Below are positions 14,563-15,129 of a stretch of DNA of 15,129 bases, one piece after another (positions within the stretch are counted from its first letter, which is position 1; every line of letters starts with the position of its first letter). Below the pieces are notes generated by a model. It saw nothing but the letters and a program-made list of their open reading frames with translations, made no database searches and was not told the DNA's origin. Origin of the DNA: UBA3210 sp963623095 (GTDB lineage: Bacteria; Bacillota_I; Bacilli_A; RFN20; CAG-449); contig CAVFKD010000030.1 in the NCBI GenBank assembly GCA_963623095.1, positions 1 to 15,129 on the forward strand, in the 5' to 3' direction. A program made the translations under genes and the position numbers.

Positions 14563-15129
14563 ATGGCAAAAGCATTAATTGATGAATCAATATTAGATAT
14601 ATTTTCTTTTAAAGAAGAATTAGATATTAAAGAATATCAGTATTTAAAATATCCTTCTTTTATTCCTATGATGAAAATGAGAATAAAACAATATAGAGTA
14701 GATAATTTTGGCTATATTATGATCATGAAGACATCAATGTTAAATTTAATGTCTTTAACAACGATATCTTTTACTCCATCTAATGGATTAAATGTTCCTT
14801 ATTTATTAATTGATACTATGTCAATGGGTAAAAAAAGATTAGCCTATGTTGAATTTTATAATACTTCAACATTAGATAATTTTGATAATCTATATTCTTT
14901 AGAAGATAAGTATAAAATAATTACTAATCATCAAGAAAAAGAAGCATGGTATTTAAAAGAAAGAATGAAAGGTTCTTTAATTAAAGAAGGAACTAAAGAA
15001 GATGAATCTAAATTAAAAGAAATGATTATTGATGCTTTAAAAGAATATAAAAAAGTAATATCTTTAGCTTCTATTGATATAAATAGTATAAATAATTTAA
15101 CTAAGTTCCAAGAGAAGATGATTACTTTA
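14563..15129 (+). CDS. 5' part of an unrecognised gene, perhaps of a bilin-reductase-like fold
   Basis: The open frame runs 189 codons from ATG to the window edge without a stop. The ribosome binding site GAGGT (14551-14555) lies seven bases before the ATG. There is no signal peptide or membrane span. After a helical N-terminus, residues 50-100 read as antiparallel strands: FGYIMIMK, then LTTISFTP, then NVPYLLID (77-84), then RLAYVEFYN (92-100). Charged helices follow, including one at about 145-165. The strand plan with 'nvPyLliD' then a strand ending 'eFYn' recalls the alpha-beta-alpha fold of ferredoxin-dependent bilin reductases and red chlorophyll catabolite reductase. This is pattern recognition only and may be wrong. 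The C-terminus is outside the window. Confidence 0.6.
   Translation, partial: MAKALIDESILDIFSFKEELDIKEYQYLKYPSFIPMMKMRIKQYRVDNFGYIMIMKTSMLNLMSLTTISFTPSNGLNVPYLLIDTMSMGKKRLAYVEFYNTSTLDNFDNLYSLEDKYKIITNHQEKEAWYLKERMKGSLIKEGTKEDESKLKEMIIDALKEYKKVISLASIDINSINNLTKFQEKMITL

Noticed and set aside
1..15129. Genetic code 4 (TGA as Trp)
   Set aside because: All genes are full length without any in-frame TGA and Trp is always TGG, so the standard code is sufficient.
1..15129. Mobile element, CRISPR array, phage or defence island
   Set aside because: No transposase, integrase, spaced direct repeats or defence-type genes are present; base composition looks even across the window.

Overview
This window is from a very AT-rich, Gram-positive-type bacterium. 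The signs are strong AGGAGG-type ribosome binding sites, a T-box leader, TTGACA/TATAAT promoters, a serine-rich surface lipoprotein and a tig-lon-engB cluster laid out as in Bacilli. It resembles uncultured gut Bacilli near Erysipelotrichia, RF39 and the Mollicutes; that placement is inference. The standard genetic code fits. All Trp codons are TGG, all eleven visible stops are TAA or TAG, and TGA is not seen in frame. All genes lie on the + strand. There are no rRNA or tRNA genes, CRISPR arrays, insertion sequences or phage genes.

Layout. (1) 1-102 is the 3' end of an unrecognised gene. (2) 153-4545 is a transcription unit: promoter, a T-box leader with an asparagine specifier (AAC), asparagine synthetase (asnB), an alpha/beta hydrolase, and a membrane-embedded ATPase with a MutS-type ATPase domain. 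(3) 4571-6977 has its own promoter, with a perfect inverted repeat in the spacer, then two tandem paralogous 7-TM diguanylate cyclases and a terminator. (4) 7030-11516 is a protein-quality and ribosome cluster: trigger factor with a long Lys/Ala/Thr tail, Lon protease and the ribosome-assembly GTPase EngB, ending in a strong terminator. (5) 11531-13931 is a single-gene unit for a surface pectinesterase lipoprotein. Its promoter carries a cre-like operator and a second palindrome, and it ends in a terminator. (6) 14039-15129 holds a small acidic YbjN-like protein and the 5' part of a gene of uncertain family.

The most notable hidden signals are two. The T-box leader has no oligo-U terminator, and its alternative hairpin covers part of the asnB Shine-Dalgarno sequence, which suggests translational control. 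A textbook terminator-like hairpin (8-bp perfect stem plus six T) lies inside the lon coding sequence, about 65 bases after its start codon. Functionally the window joins amino-acid supply, c-di-GMP signalling, protein folding and turnover, and pectin use. No single new multi-gene system is clearly visible, but the T-box-controlled asnB/hydrolase/membrane-MutS operon is an unusual combination.
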